Shown here: positions 9,247-18,084 of the stretch, piece after piece | Layout: each line of letters opens with the position of its first letter | Numbering within the stretch: position 1 is the first letter of the stretch | Origin: an uncultured Phascolarctobacterium sp. | GTDB lineage: Bacteria; Bacillota; Negativicutes; Acidaminococcales; Acidaminococcaceae | Assembly: GCF_934190775.1 (NCBI RefSeq) | Contig: NZ_CAKPTG010000002.1 | Coordinates: 124,001-188,000, forward strand | Direction: 5' to 3' | Length of the DNA: 64,000 nt | The notes under the pieces: generated by a model | Told to the model about the DNA's origin: nothing | The model's database searches: none | What the model saw: only the letters and a program-made list of their open reading frames with translations | Made by a program: the position numbers and the translations under genes

Positions 9247-9615
9247 ATGATACAACAACAAACTATCCTTAATGTTGGTGACAACACTGGCGCTAAGAAG
9301 GTTATGTGTATCCGTGTATTAGGCGGTTCTTACCGTAAATATGCTAATATCGGTGACGTTATCGTATGTGCTGTTAAAGATGCATCACCCGGTGGCGTTG
9401 TAAAAAAAGGCGACGTAGTTAAAGCAGTTGTTGTTCGTTCCGTTAAAGGTGTTCGCCGTGCAGACGGTTCCTACATCCGTTTTGATGAGAACGCAGCAGT
9501 TGTAATTAAAGACGACAAGAGCCCGCGCGGCACTCGTATTTTTGGGCCTGTTGCCCGCGAACTTCGCGAAAAAGACTTCATGAAAATCATTTCTCTGGCA
9601 CCGGAAGTGCTGTAA
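9247..9615 (+). CDS. rplN: 50S ribosomal protein L14
   Basis: 122 residues, the standard L14 length, starting MIQQQTILNVGDNTGAKK. L14 contacts the 30S subunit and is a target of ribosome-silencing factor. AAGGGAGG precedes the ATG. It starts the spc part of the super-operon. Confidence 0.98.
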   Translation: MIQQQTILNVGDNTGAKKVMCIRVLGGSYRKYANIGDVIVCAVKDASPGGVVKKGDVVKAVVVRSVKGVRRADGSYIRFDENAAVVIKDDKSPRGTRIFGPVARELREKDFMKIISLAPEVL

Positions 9616-9652
9616 GAAATTAGATAACGCACTGTAAGGAGGTGTTCTTGAC

Positions 9653-9982
9653 ATGGCAAATGCTGTAAAGCTGCATGTTAAAAAAGGCGATACCGTTCTT
9701 GTACTGTCCGGTAAGGATAAAGGCAAGCAAGGTAAGATCGTTGAAGCTCTGCCTAAGAAAGCCAAAGTGGTTGTTGAAGGCGTGAATAAAGTAAAACGTC
9801 ATACCAAACCGTCTCAGGCAAATCCTCAAGGCGGCATCATTACTAAAGAAGCTCCGCTCGCTTCTTCCAAAGTAATGCTGGTATGCCCGGTTTGCAAACA
9901 AGCTACCCGTATTAAAAAGACCGAAGTTGCCGGTGCTTTCGTAAGAACCTGCAAAAAATGCGGTGAAGTAATCGATAAATAA
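9653..9982 (+). CDS. rplX: 50S ribosomal protein L24
   Basis: 109 residues with an N-terminal KOW motif (KKGDTVLVLSGKDKGKQGKI). A CPVC and a CKKC cysteine pair occur near the C-terminus and could bind a metal ion. L24 initiates 50S assembly. AAGGAGG precedes the ATG. Confidence 0.97.
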   Translation: MANAVKLHVKKGDTVLVLSGKDKGKQGKIVEALPKKAKVVVEGVNKVKRHTKPSQANPQGGIITKEAPLASSKVMLVCPVCKQATRIKKTEVAGAFVRTCKKCGEVIDK

Positions 9983-10009
9983 TTTTCCGGGAAAGGAGGA
10001 AATAACTGA

Positions 10010-10555
10010 ATGGCAAAGACCAGATTGCAAGAAAAATATTTGTCTGAAGTAGCTAAGGCTATGCATGACAAATTCCAATATAAAAACGTAATGGAAATCC
10101 CTAAAATCGAGAAAGTTGTCATCAACATGGGTGTTGGCGAGGCTGTAGGCAACAGCAAGGCTCTGGAAAGCGCAGTTGCTGATATGACTCAGATCGCAGG
10201 TCAAAAACCTGTTATCACCAAAGCTAAGAAATCCATCGCAGCTTTCAAAGTACGTCAAGGCATGCCTCTGGGTGCTAAAGTAACCCTGCGTGGCGACCGT
10301 ATGTACTATTTCCTTGATAAACTGATGAATCTCGCTCTTCCGCGCGTACGTGACTTCCGTGGCGTAAATGCTTCCGCATTTGACGGCCGTGGTAACTACG
10401 CACTGGGTCTGAAAGAACAATTGATTTTCCCGGAAATCGAATATGATAAGATCGATAAAGTTCGTGGCATGGATATCATCATTGTGACTACCGCTAAGAC
10501 AGACGAGGAAGCTAGAGAGCTGCTCAAACTCCTCGGAATGCCGTTCGGCGCATAA
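10010..10555 (+). CDS. rplE: 50S ribosomal protein L5
   Basis: 181 residues, typical L5 with VEKVVINMGVGEA-type core (here IEKVVINMGVGEAVGNSK). L5 binds 5S rRNA and forms the central protuberance and the bridge to S13. GGAAAGGAGG precedes the ATG. Position between rplX and rpsN is standard. Confidence 0.98.
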   Translation: MAKTRLQEKYLSEVAKAMHDKFQYKNVMEIPKIEKVVINMGVGEAVGNSKALESAVADMTQIAGQKPVITKAKKSIAAFKVRQGMPLGAKVTLRGDRMYYFLDKLMNLALPRVRDFRGVNASAFDGRGNYALGLKEQLIFPEIEYDKIDKVRGMDIIIVTTAKTDEEARELLKLLGMPFGA

Positions 10556-10571
10556 GTGAGGAGGGAACACA

Positions 10572-10757
10572 TTGGCTAAAAAAGCCCTGATCGAAAAATG
10601 GAAAGGCGAACCGAAATTTGAAGTTCGTCATTATAACCGCTGCAAAGTTTGCGGCAGACCTCATGGCTATATGCGTAAATTTGGCCTCTGCCGTATCTGC
10701 TTCCGTGAATATGCTTATAAAGGAGCTATTCCGGGCGTAACCAAAGCAAGCTGGTAA
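10572..10757 (+). CDS. rpsN: 30S ribosomal protein S14, zinc-binding type
   Basis: 61 residues, the short zinc-ribbon form of S14 (type Z), with CKVCGRP and CRICFRE pairs. The start is TTG at 10572 (MAKKALIEKWK), preceded by GTGAGGAGGG. S14 is a 30S head assembly protein. Some Bacillota carry an additional zinc-free paralogue elsewhere. None is seen here. Confidence 0.96.
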   Translation: MAKKALIEKWKGEPKFEVRHYNRCKVCGRPHGYMRKFGLCRICFREYAYKGAIPGVTKASW

Positions 10758-10788
10758 GACAGACAACAAGGAAGGAGGGTATTTAAGT

Positions 10789-11187
10789 ATGGTAATGACT
10801 GACCCGATTGCTGATATGCTTACCCGTATTCGTAACGCAAATTCAGTTCATCATGATAAAGTTGAGATCCCCGGCAGCAAGATTAAGCTGGCTATTGCTG
10901 AAATCCTGAAAGCCGAAGGTTTCATTAAAGATTTCGAAGTTATTGCTGACAGCAAACAAAATGTTATCCGCGTCAGCCTGAAATACGGTGCTAATAAAGA
11001 GAAGGTTATCTCCGGTATTAAACGTATTTCCAAACCTGGTCTGAGAGTATATTCTCAAAAAGACCAACTGCCTAGAGTCCTCGGAGGTCTGGGTATTGCA
11101 TTAATTTCTACTTCCCAAGGCTTGATGACCGACAAAGCTGCTCGTAAAGCAGGCTTGGGCGGCGAAGTTCTTGCATACGTATGGTAA
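10789..11187 (+). CDS. rpsH: 30S ribosomal protein S8
   Basis: 132 residues starting MVMTDPIADMLTRIRNAN, the S8 signature. S8 binds the central domain of 16S rRNA and, in enterobacteria, represses the spc operon. AAGGAGGG precedes the start. The in-frame ATG two codons later is a possible alternative. Confidence 0.97.
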   Translation: MVMTDPIADMLTRIRNANSVHHDKVEIPGSKIKLAIAEILKAEGFIKDFEVIADSKQNVIRVSLKYGANKEKVISGIKRISKPGLRVYSQKDQLPRVLGGLGIALISTSQGLMTDKAARKAGLGGEVLAYVW

Positions 11188-11214
11188 TACTGAAAAGATA
11201 GGAGGTGCTCGTAC

Positions 11215-11763
11215 GTGTCTAGAATTGGTAAGATGCCAATTACTGTTCCCGCTGGTGTAACAGTTACTATTGAAGATAATCACGTGACCGTTAAAGGTCC
11301 TAAAGGCGAATTAGCTCGCCAAATCAATAAAAACATGAAGCTGACCATGGACAATGGTGTAATCACTGTTGAACGTCCGGACGATGAAAAAGAAAACCGT
11401 TCTCTGCATGGTCTGTCCCGCACCCTGATCAACAACATGATCATTGGTGTAACTCAAGGCTTCAGCAAAACTCTGGAAATTAATGGTGTTGGTTACCGTG
11501 CTGCTAAGCAAGGCCAAAACATTAACTTCACTCTGGGTTTCTCTCACCCGGTTGTAAAAGAGCCGCCTGCAGGTATTACTTTTGAAGTTCCCGCTCCGAA
11601 CAAGATCGTTGTTAGCGGTGCTGATAAAGAAGTTGTAGGTGCAGTTGCTGCAGATATCCGTACTTTGCGTCCGCCTGAACCTTATAAAGGTAAAGGTATC
11701 CGTTACGAAGGCGAACATGTTCGTCGTAAGATTGGTAAAGCCGGCGCTAAAGGCAAGAAATAA
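11215..11763 (+). CDS. rplF: 50S ribosomal protein L6
   Basis: 182 residues from a GTG start (MSRIGKMPITVPAGVTV) after ATAGGAGGTG. The C-terminal PPEPYKGKGIRYEGE motif contacts the sarcin-ricin loop region. L6 is important for GTPase factor binding. Ordinary length. Confidence 0.98.
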   Translation: MSRIGKMPITVPAGVTVTIEDNHVTVKGPKGELARQINKNMKLTMDNGVITVERPDDEKENRSLHGLSRTLINNMIIGVTQGFSKTLEINGVGYRAAKQGQNINFTLGFSHPVVKEPPAGITFEVPAPNKIVVSGADKEVVGAVAADIRTLRPPEPYKGKGIRYEGEHVRRKIGKAGAKGKK

Positions 11764-11788
11764 TTTCTAAAAGAAGGGAGTGAAACTC

Positions 11789-12151
11789 TTGCTTAACAGA
11801 GTTGATAAAAACGAGAAACGTCAAAAACGTCATCTCCGTTCTCGTAGATATATTATCGGTACTGCTGAAAAACCTCGTCTGAACGTATACCGTTCCCTGT
11901 CCAACATTTATGCACAGGTTATTAACGATGAGACCGGCGAAACTATCGCTGCTGCCAGCACCGTTGAAAAAGATCTGAAAGAAAACTACGGCGGCAACAT
12001 TGAGGCTGCTAAAGCTGTAGGCAAAGCAATCGCTGAAAAAGCGCTGGCTAAGGGTGTAAAAGAAGTTGTATTCGATCGTGGTGGTTATCTGTACCACGGC
12101 CGTGTAGCTGCCCTGGCTGAAGCTGCTCGCGAAGCTGGCCTGGTATTCTAA
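11789..12151 (+). CDS. rplR: 50S ribosomal protein L18
   Basis: 120 residues when started at TTG 11789, which has AAGGGAG 8 bases upstream. An upstream GTG at 11780 overlaps that binding site. The 120-residue product matches usual L18 length. The LNVYRSLSNIYAQVI segment and the C-terminal FDRGGYLYHGRVAALAEAAREAGL motif are conserved. L18 binds 5S rRNA with L5. Confidence 0.94.
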   Translation: MLNRVDKNEKRQKRHLRSRRYIIGTAEKPRLNVYRSLSNIYAQVINDETGETIAAASTVEKDLKENYGGNIEAAKAVGKAIAEKALAKGVKEVVFDRGGYLYHGRVAALAEAAREAGLVF

Positions 12152-12168
12152 GAGAAGGAGGAAATAAA

Positions 12169-12669
12169 GTGGCGAACTTCGAAAATAAAGAAAACGAATT
12201 ACAAGAAAAAGTCGTTTTCATCAACCGTGTTGCTAAGGTTGTTAAAGGCGGACGTCGTTTCTCCTTCGCTGCACTTGTTGTTGTAGGTGATGAAAATGGT
12301 CATGTAGGCATGGGCCTGGGTAAAGCTGCAGAAGTTCCTGAAGCTATTCGTAAAGGCGTTGAAGACGCTAAGAAAAACCTGGTTACTGTACCGCTGGTTG
12401 GTACTACTATTCCTCATGAAAACATCGGTGTATTCGGCGCAGGCCGCGTATTCCTGAAACCGGCTGCAGAAGGTACCGGCGTTATCGCTGGCGGCCCTGT
12501 ACGTGCCGTACTGGAATTGGCTGGCGTTCGTGATATTCTTACTAAATCTCAAGGCTCTTCCAACCCGAACAACATGGTTCGTGCAACCATTGAAGGTCTG
12601 AAATCCTTGAAGAGTGCTGAAGCTGTTGCAGCTCTGCGTGGTAAAACCGTAGAAGAATTGTTGGGCTAA
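12169..12669 (+). CDS. rpsE: 30S ribosomal protein S5
   Basis: 166 residues, GTG start after AAGGAGG. The double-stranded RNA-binding-like N-domain contains VAKVVKGGRRFSFAALVVVG, the loop where spectinomycin resistance maps in other bacteria. The lysine and serine/alanine positions there look like the sensitive type, but this is not certain by eye. S5 contributes to accuracy and the mRNA entry channel. Confidence 0.98.
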   Translation: MANFENKENELQEKVVFINRVAKVVKGGRRFSFAALVVVGDENGHVGMGLGKAAEVPEAIRKGVEDAKKNLVTVPLVGTTIPHENIGVFGAGRVFLKPAAEGTGVIAGGPVRAVLELAGVRDILTKSQGSSNPNNMVRATIEGLKSLKSAEAVAALRGKTVEELLG

Positions 12670-12682
12670 GGAGGACTTTGTC

Positions 12683-12862
12683 ATGGCACAAATTAAAATC
12701 ACCCTGACCCGCAGCCTGATCGGTTACCCCAAAGATCAGCGTGCAACCGTTAAAGCTCTGGGCTTAGGTAAAATCAATACTAGCGTTGTTAAAGAAGATA
12801 CTCCGACTATTCGCGGCATGGTTCACAAGGTTGAACATCTCGTGAAGGTTGAAGAAGCGTAA
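12683..12862 (+). CDS. rpmD: 50S ribosomal protein L30
   Basis: 59 residues (MAQIKITLTRSLIGYPKDQR, then the KTNTSV-like KINTSVVKEDT and RGMVHKVEHLV). Start ATG at 12683 follows AAGGAGGAC. L30 is present in this spc operon between rpsE and rplO as in Bacillus and E. coli. The gene is small but the match is clear. Confidence 0.96.
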   Translation: MAQIKITLTRSLIGYPKDQRATVKALGLGKINTSVVKEDTPTIRGMVHKVEHLVKVEEA

Positions 12863-12882
12863 GACAAGGAGGTGTACTGAAG

Positions 12883-13323
12883 ATGAATTTACATGAATTG
12901 TCTCCCGCTCCGGGATCTAAACGTGTAGCAGTTCGCGTAGGTCGTGGCTTGGGCAGTGGCTTGGGCAAGACTTCCGGTAAAGGCCAGAAAGGTCAGAAAT
13001 CCCGTTCCGGCGGTGTTAAGCGCCCTGGATTTGAAGGTGGTCAAAGACCTCTGTACCTGCGTCTTCCTAAACGCGGTTTCTACAATAAATTTGGTAAAGA
13101 TTATGTTGAAATCAACGTTTCCGTACTCAATCGTTTTGAGGACGGCACCGTTGTTGAACCCGTAATGCTCATTGAAGAAGGTGTTGTTAAGAACATTCGC
13201 GACGGCATCCGTATTCTTGGCAATGGCGAATTAACCAAAAAGCTTACTGTACAAGCTATGGGCTTCAGCAAATCCGCTGAAGAAAAAATCGTTGCAGCTG
13301 GCGGTAAGATTGAGGTGATCTAA
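12883..13323 (+). CDS. rplO: 50S ribosomal protein L15
   Basis: 146 residues starting MNLHELSPAPGSKR with the glycine-rich arm GRGLGSGLGKTSGKGQKGQK and GFEGGQRPLYLRLPKRGF, all typical. L15 is a late-binding 50S protein. The stop precedes the secY GTG by one base, so translation of the two is probably coupled. Confidence 0.98.
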   Translation: MNLHELSPAPGSKRVAVRVGRGLGSGLGKTSGKGQKGQKSRSGGVKRPGFEGGQRPLYLRLPKRGFYNKFGKDYVEINVSVLNRFEDGTVVEPVMLIEEGVVKNIRDGIRILGNGELTKKLTVQAMGFSKSAEEKIVAAGGKIEVI

Positions 13324-13324
13324 A

Positions 13325-14581
13325 GTGTTAGCAGCCCTTGCAAACATATTTAGAATAACAGAACTCAGGCAAAAAGTTATATTTACTCTCGCCATGTTCA
13401 TCGTATTCAGGGCTGGAACACATATACCTGTTCCTGGCGTAAACGCTTCTGTCATTGAACAGCTTTTCCGTAGCGGCAATCTCTTCGGACTGCTTGATAT
13501 GTTCAGTGGCGGCGCCTTGAGCAAATTCTCCATTTTTGCTATGAGTATTACCCCATATATCAATGCTTCAATTATTTTACAGTTATTGAAGGTAGTTGTA
13601 CCGACCTTGGAACAATGGTCCAAGGAAGGTGAGGAAGGCTTCAAGAAAACGACAAAGCTTACACGTATGCTGACGGTGGCTTTGGCGTTTGTCCAAGCCT
13701 GCGGTATGGCCTATGGCTTGAAGATGGCGATTAATAACCCCGGGATTTTCTCAATCCTGCTTATTGCTATCACCCTTACAGCAGGAACAGTTTTCCTTAT
13801 GTGGATAGGTGAGCAGATTACAGCTCGCGGTGTCGGCAATGGTATTTCCCTGATAATCTTTGCCGGTATCGTATCCAGACTGCCGGATGGACTTAAGGTA
13901 ATTTTTCAATATCTGCAGGCTGGCACGGTAAGCTTATTGAACGTTATTTTGTTCGCGGCTATTGCCCTGGCGATGGTAGTTTTCGTAATTATTATCTCTG
14001 AGGGTATTCGCAAAATTCCCGTTCAGTATGCTAAGCGTGTAGTAGGTAAAAAGGCTTATGGCGGTCATACAAGCTATATCCCACTGAAGGTCAACCAGGC
14101 AGGAGTTATCCCCATCATCTTCGCTTCTTCGGTGTTGATGTTCCCGGTAACAATTGCTCAGTTCGTTGATGTTCCTTGGGTTAAAGCAATGGGTAAGCTC
14201 TTTCAGTGGGGCAGCCCGCTGCAGACCACATTATATGTTCTGATGATTTTGTTCTTCACTTACTTCTATACAGCAGTAAGCCTGAACATCGGAGATCTTT
14301 CCGATAATATCAAAAAGAACGGTGGCTTTATTCCCGGTTTAAGACCTGGTAATCCTACTACAGAATATCTTGACAAGGTAATGTCCAGAATAACTTTGGC
14401 CGGTGCGATTTTCCTCTCATTAATTGCGCTGATGCCGAACGTTATCGGATGGGTAACTCGCATTGAAGGTGTGTACTTCGGTGGTACCGCTTTGTTGATC
14501 GTTGTTGGTGTTGCATTACAAACTATGAAGCAGATAGAGTCCATGGTGCTGATGCGTCATTATCATGGCTTTATGAAATAG
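13325..14581 (+). CDS. secY: Protein translocase subunit SecY
   Basis: 418 residues with about ten transmembrane segments. The VFRAGTHIPVPGVN region and the plug/TM2 segment with SKFSIFAMSITPYINASIIL are typical of SecY. It forms the membrane channel for Sec-dependent export with SecE and SecG. GTG start; the ribosome binding site (GAGGTGATC) lies in the rplO 3' end. adk follows 12 bp downstream. Confidence 0.97.
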   Translation: MLAALANIFRITELRQKVIFTLAMFIVFRAGTHIPVPGVNASVIEQLFRSGNLFGLLDMFSGGALSKFSIFAMSITPYINASIILQLLKVVVPTLEQWSKEGEEGFKKTTKLTRMLTVALAFVQACGMAYGLKMAINNPGIFSILLIAITLTAGTVFLMWIGEQITARGVGNGISLIIFAGIVSRLPDGLKVIFQYLQAGTVSLLNVILFAAIALAMVVFVIIISEGIRKIPVQYAKRVVGKKAYGGHTSYIPLKVNQAGVIPIIFASSVLMFPVTIAQFVDVPWVKAMGKLFQWGSPLQTTLYVLMILFFTYFYTAVSLNIGDLSDNIKKNGGFIPGLRPGNPTTEYLDKVMSRITLAGAIFLSLIALMPNVIGWVTRIEGVYFGGTALLIVVGVALQTMKQIESMVLMRHYHGFMK

Positions 14582-14593
14582 GAGGAGTTCAGA

Positions 14594-15244
14594 ATGTACA
14601 TTCTTTTAATGGGACCTCCGGGTGCTGGTAAAGGCACTCAAGCAGAAAAACTCATTGATGAATTTAAAATCCCTCATATCTCCACAGGAGACATGTTCCG
14701 TGCAGCAGTAAGCGCAGGCACCGAACTTGGTAAAGAGGCAAAAAAATACATGGACGCTGGCGGACTTGTCCCCGACGTCGTAACCATCGGCATTGTTCGT
14801 GAAGGCTTGTCCAAACCCGAATGTGCAAATGGTTTCATCTTAGATGGCTTCCCGAGAACTGAGGAGCAAGCAGTTGCTCTCGACGGAATCCTCAAAGACC
14901 TGGGCATTAAATTGACCGGTGTTGTTAATATCTCTGTTCCTGACTCTGAGCTGGTAGCTCGTGTAGTTGGCCGCCGCATCTGCAAAGCTTGCGGTGCTAC
15001 CTATCATGTAAGCTTCAATCCCAGCAAGGTAGAAGATGTTTGCGATAAATGCGGTGGTAACCTTTATCAACGTAATGATGACAAAGAAGAAACCGTTGTA
15101 AATCGTCTGCATGCTTATCATGAACAAACAGAACCGTTAATCGAGTACTACAAAAAACAAGGCCTGTACAAAGAAATCGATGGCTTGCAGCCTATTGATA
15201 AAGTATATGCTGACGTTAAAGCTAGTCTCGGATGTAGCAAATAA
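14594..15244 (+). CDS. adk: Adenylate kinase
   Basis: 216 residues. P-loop GPPGAGKGT at residues 7-15, then the LID domain with four cysteines in CKAC...CDKC arrangement, i.e. the zinc-containing Gram-positive type. It interconverts ATP+AMP and 2 ADP. AGGAGG precedes the ATG. No methionine aminopeptidase gene (map) follows before infA, unlike many Bacillota. Confidence 0.97.
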   Translation: MYILLMGPPGAGKGTQAEKLIDEFKIPHISTGDMFRAAVSAGTELGKEAKKYMDAGGLVPDVVTIGIVREGLSKPECANGFILDGFPRTEEQAVALDGILKDLGIKLTGVVNISVPDSELVARVVGRRICKACGATYHVSFNPSKVEDVCDKCGGNLYQRNDDKEETVVNRLHAYHEQTEPLIEYYKKQGLYKEIDGLQPIDKVYADVKASLGCSK

Positions 15245-15256
15245 GGAGGTACTGCA

Positions 15257-15475
15257 GTGTCCAAACAGGATGTTATTGAGGTTGAAGGTACAATCTTAGA
15301 AGCACTTCCCAATGCTATGTTCCAAGTTCAACTGGTTAACGGCCATACAATTTTAGCACATATATCCGGTAAGATTCGTATGAACTTCATCAAGATATTG
15401 CCTGGTGATAAGGTTACCGTGGAGCTTACTCCGTACGACCTCAATCGTGGAAGAATTACTTATCGGTATAAATAA
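15257..15475 (+). CDS. infA: Translation initiation factor IF-1
   Basis: 72 residues, GTG start after AAGGAGG. The OB-fold protein begins MSKQDVIEVEGTILEALPNA and contains HISGKIRMNFIKILPGDKV. IF-1 binds the 30S A site during initiation. The length is exactly that of the family. Confidence 0.97.
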   Translation: MSKQDVIEVEGTILEALPNAMFQVQLVNGHTILAHISGKIRMNFIKILPGDKVTVELTPYDLNRGRITYRYK

Positions 15476-15503
15476 TCCAACAGGCAAAGAGGAGGTTTAA
15501 ATT

Positions 15504-15617
15504 ATGAAAGTAAGACCGTCTGTTAAGCCAATATGTGAAAAATGCAAAGTCATTAAACGTAAAGGCCATGTAATGGTAATTTGCGAAAACCCGAAACATA
15601 AACAAAAACAAGGATAA
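15504..15617 (+). CDS. rpmJ: 50S ribosomal protein L36
   Basis: 37 residues, MKVRPSVKPICEKCKVIKRK and a C-terminal CENPKHKQKQG. The C-x2-C...C...H zinc-binding pattern is intact. GAGGAGG precedes the ATG. It sits between infA and rpsM as is typical. Confidence 0.96.
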   Translation: MKVRPSVKPICEKCKVIKRKGHVMVICENPKHKQKQG

Positions 15618-15634
15618 GAAGGAGGTGCACATTA

Positions 15635-16003
15635 ATGGCACGTATTTCTGGTGTCGATTTACCGAGAGATAAACGTATTGAGTATGCTCTGCCGTACATC
15701 TATGGCATCGGCCTGACTCTCTCTCGTGAAATTTTAGCTAAAACCGGTATTAACCCGGACACTCGCGTTCGCGACCTGACTGAAGAAGAAGTTGCTAAGA
15801 TCCGTGAAACTCTGGATCAGGACTATAAAGTTGAAGGTGACCTCCGTCGTGAGGAATCCCTGAACATTAAACGTCTGATTGAAATTGGCAGCTATCGTGG
15901 CAGAAGACATCGTATGGGTCTGCCTGTTCGTGGTCAAAACACTAAAAACAATGCCCGCACCCGTAAAGGTCCGAAACGTACTATTGCAGGCAAGAAGAAA
16001 TAA
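15635..16003 (+). CDS. rpsM: 30S ribosomal protein S13
   Basis: 122 residues starting MARISGVDLPRDKRIEYAL, with the C-terminal RGQNTKNNARTRKGPKR tail that reaches the P-site tRNA. S13 forms bridges with L5. AAGGAGGTG precedes the ATG. It is the first gene of the alpha cluster. Confidence 0.98.
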   Translation: MARISGVDLPRDKRIEYALPYIYGIGLTLSREILAKTGINPDTRVRDLTEEEVAKIRETLDQDYKVEGDLRREESLNIKRLIEIGSYRGRRHRMGLPVRGQNTKNNARTRKGPKRTIAGKKK

Positions 16004-16025
16004 TTAGCGAGGGAGGGATAAACCA

Positions 16026-16418
16026 GTGGCTGGCAAGAAAGTTGTTCGCAACAAGAAAAAAGTTAGCAAAAACGTAATCAACGGTGTAGCACATATCCGC
16101 TCCACCTTCAATAATACTATCGTTACCATCGCTGATACCGAAGGTAATGTTCTGAGCTGGGCCTCCGCAGGCGGCCTCGGTTTCCGTGGCAGCCGTAAGA
16201 GCACTCCGTTTGCTGCACAAATGGCTGCTGAAGAAGCAACCAAAGCTGCTATGGAGCATGGCTTGAAACAAGTAGAAGTATATGTAAAAGGTCCTGGCGC
16301 TGGCCGTGAAGCAGCAATTCGTGCACTTCAGGCTGCAGGTCTGGAAGTTAACTCTATTAAAGACGTTACTCCGATTCCGCATAATGGCTGCCGTCCGCCG
16401 AAACGTAGAAGAGTATAA
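16026..16418 (+). CDS. rpsK: 30S ribosomal protein S11
   Basis: 130 residues, GTG start after GGGAGGG. Contains HIRSTFNNTIVTIAD, GLGFRGSRKSTPFAAQ and the C-terminal DVTPIPHNGCRPPKRRRV, all typical for S11. S11 sits in the 30S platform near the E site. Confidence 0.97.
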   Translation: MAGKKVVRNKKKVSKNVINGVAHIRSTFNNTIVTIADTEGNVLSWASAGGLGFRGSRKSTPFAAQMAAEEATKAAMEHGLKQVEVYVKGPGAGREAAIRALQAAGLEVNSIKDVTPIPHNGCRPPKRRRV

Positions 16419-16434
16419 TTGGGGGTGTAAATAG

Positions 16435-17028
16435 ATGGCAATTGATAGAACTCCTGTCCTGAAAAGATGCAGATCTTTGGGCTTAGCTCCCGCATTCATG
16501 GGCATTAGCAAGGAATCTAAACGCCAAGTTCGCCGCCAAAACAGAAAAAAGAGCGAATATGGCATTCAGTTAACTGAAAAACAAAAAGCTAAATTTATCT
16601 ATGGTGTCCTGGAAAAACAATTCCGTGGCTACTATGATAAAGCTAAAAAGATGGAAGGCATCACCGGTGAAAACCTGCTGATCCTCCTCGAAAGAAGAAT
16701 CGACAACGTAGTTTTCCGCCTCGGCTTGGCTAACACCCGCCGTCAGGCTCGCCAAATCGTAAGACATGGCCACATTGCTGTTAACGGCAAACGTCTGGAC
16801 ATTCCTTCCGCATTGGTTAGAGTTGGCGATGTTGTAACCGTTATGGAAAACAGCCGTGCTAAAGAATACTTTAAAGGCATGGACGAAACTCTGGCTACCA
16901 AAGCAGTTCCGGCTTGGCTGGTACTGGACGCTGCTAACATTAGCGGCAAGGTAGACCGTTTCCCGACTCGTGAGGAAATTGATGTTCCTATTGAAGAGCA
17001 CTTCATCGTAGAGTTGTACTCCAAATAA
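16435..17028 (+). CDS. rpsD: 30S ribosomal protein S4
   Basis: 197 residues. Only one cysteine remains in the N-terminal region (KRCRSLG), so this is the zinc-independent form. The S4 RNA-binding motif lies around RRIDNVVFRLGLANTRRQARQIV. S4 nucleates 30S assembly and in several bacteria represses the alpha operon. Its location inside the alpha operon is as in Clostridia, Negativicutes and E. coli, unlike Bacillus. Confidence 0.97.
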   Translation: MAIDRTPVLKRCRSLGLAPAFMGISKESKRQVRRQNRKKSEYGIQLTEKQKAKFIYGVLEKQFRGYYDKAKKMEGITGENLLILLERRIDNVVFRLGLANTRRQARQIVRHGHIAVNGKRLDIPSALVRVGDVVTVMENSRAKEYFKGMDETLATKAVPAWLVLDAANISGKVDRFPTREEIDVPIEEHFIVELYSK

Positions 17029-17061
17029 TTAGTGAATATCTTGTGCCACCCACTTATGAGA

Positions 17062-17078
17062 CGTATTGTGGTAATACG
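17062..17078 (+). promoter_or_regulatory. Small hairpin before rpoA
   Basis: CGTATT and AATACG pair around a GTGGT loop in the 71-bp gap between rpsD and rpoA, just before the rpoA binding site GAAGGAGG. It could affect rpoA translation or mRNA processing. There is no T-run, so it is not a terminator. Confidence 0.3.
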
Positions 17079-17099
17079 CGATAGAAGGAGGCTTTCCGA

Positions 17100-18065
17100 A
17101 TGATTGAAATTGAAAAACCTAAGATGGTTACATCTGATGTCAGCGAAGATGGTCGTTATGGCAAATTCGTTTGGGAGCCGCTCGAGAGAGGCTACGGCAT
17201 TACACTGGGCAACAGCCTGCGTCGTGTTCTGCTGTCCTCCCTGCCGGGTGCAGCAGTAACATATGTCAAGATTGACGGTGTTCTGCATGAGTTTGCTACT
17301 ATTCCAGGTGTTCGCGAAGATGTTGCTGATATCATCCTGAACATCAAGGCATTATGCCTTAAAATGGAAGGTGAAGGGGAAAAAATTCTGCGTATCGAAT
17401 GTTCCGGTGAACAGGAAGTTACTGCAGCTAACATCATTGCTGATAGCGATGTTGAAATTTTGAACCCTGAACTGCACATTGCGACTTTGGATAAAGACGC
17501 AGTTTTCAATATGGAAATTCATATTGATAAAGGTCGTGGCTATGTACCCGCGGACAAAAATAAACAGCCTGATCAGCCTATCGGCGTAATTCCGGTAGAC
17601 TCCATTTACTCTCCTATTACCAGAGTGAAATTTGCTGTTAACGATACCCGCGTAGGTAATGTTACCAACTATGACAAGCTTACTTTGGAAGTTTGGACTG
17701 ATGGCAGCATGAAGCCTGATGAAGCTGTTGACATGGCTTCCACCATCCTGATTGACTATCTCAAGCTCTTCCAGACCAGTGATGGCAAAGGTTCTGTAAT
17801 CACTGTTACTGGCGGTTCTGAGCCTGAAGCTCCGGAGCCGAGCAAGCAAGAAGGTCAAAACACAATGTCTATCGACGATTTGGATTTGTCCGTTCGCAGC
17901 AATAACTGCCTGAGACGTGCAGGAATCAATACTGTCGAAGAATTAATCCAGAAAACCGAAGCTGATATGATTAAAGTCCGTAACTTAGGCAGCAAATCTC
18001 TTGAAGAGATTAAAAAGAAACTTGAGGATATGGGCTTGCATTTTCGCAAAAACGATGAAGAATAA
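17100..18065 (+). CDS. rpoA: DNA-directed RNA polymerase subunit alpha
   Basis: 321 residues. The N-terminal dimerisation domain contains the LGNSLRRVLLSSLPG motif. The C-terminal domain begins after a linker around residue 245 (SIDDLDLSVRSNNCLRRAGI) and includes the helix that binds UP elements. AGAAGGAGG precedes the ATG. It is between rpsD and rplQ. Confidence 0.98.
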   Translation: MIEIEKPKMVTSDVSEDGRYGKFVWEPLERGYGITLGNSLRRVLLSSLPGAAVTYVKIDGVLHEFATIPGVREDVADIILNIKALCLKMEGEGEKILRIECSGEQEVTAANIIADSDVEILNPELHIATLDKDAVFNMEIHIDKGRGYVPADKNKQPDQPIGVIPVDSIYSPITRVKFAVNDTRVGNVTNYDKLTLEVWTDGSMKPDEAVDMASTILIDYLKLFQTSDGKGSVITVTGGSEPEAPEPSKQEGQNTMSIDDLDLSVRSNNCLRRAGINTVEELIQKTEADMIKVRNLGSKSLEEIKKKLEDMGLHFRKNDEE

Positions 18066-18084
18066 CTAAGGGGGTCAGAAGTAC

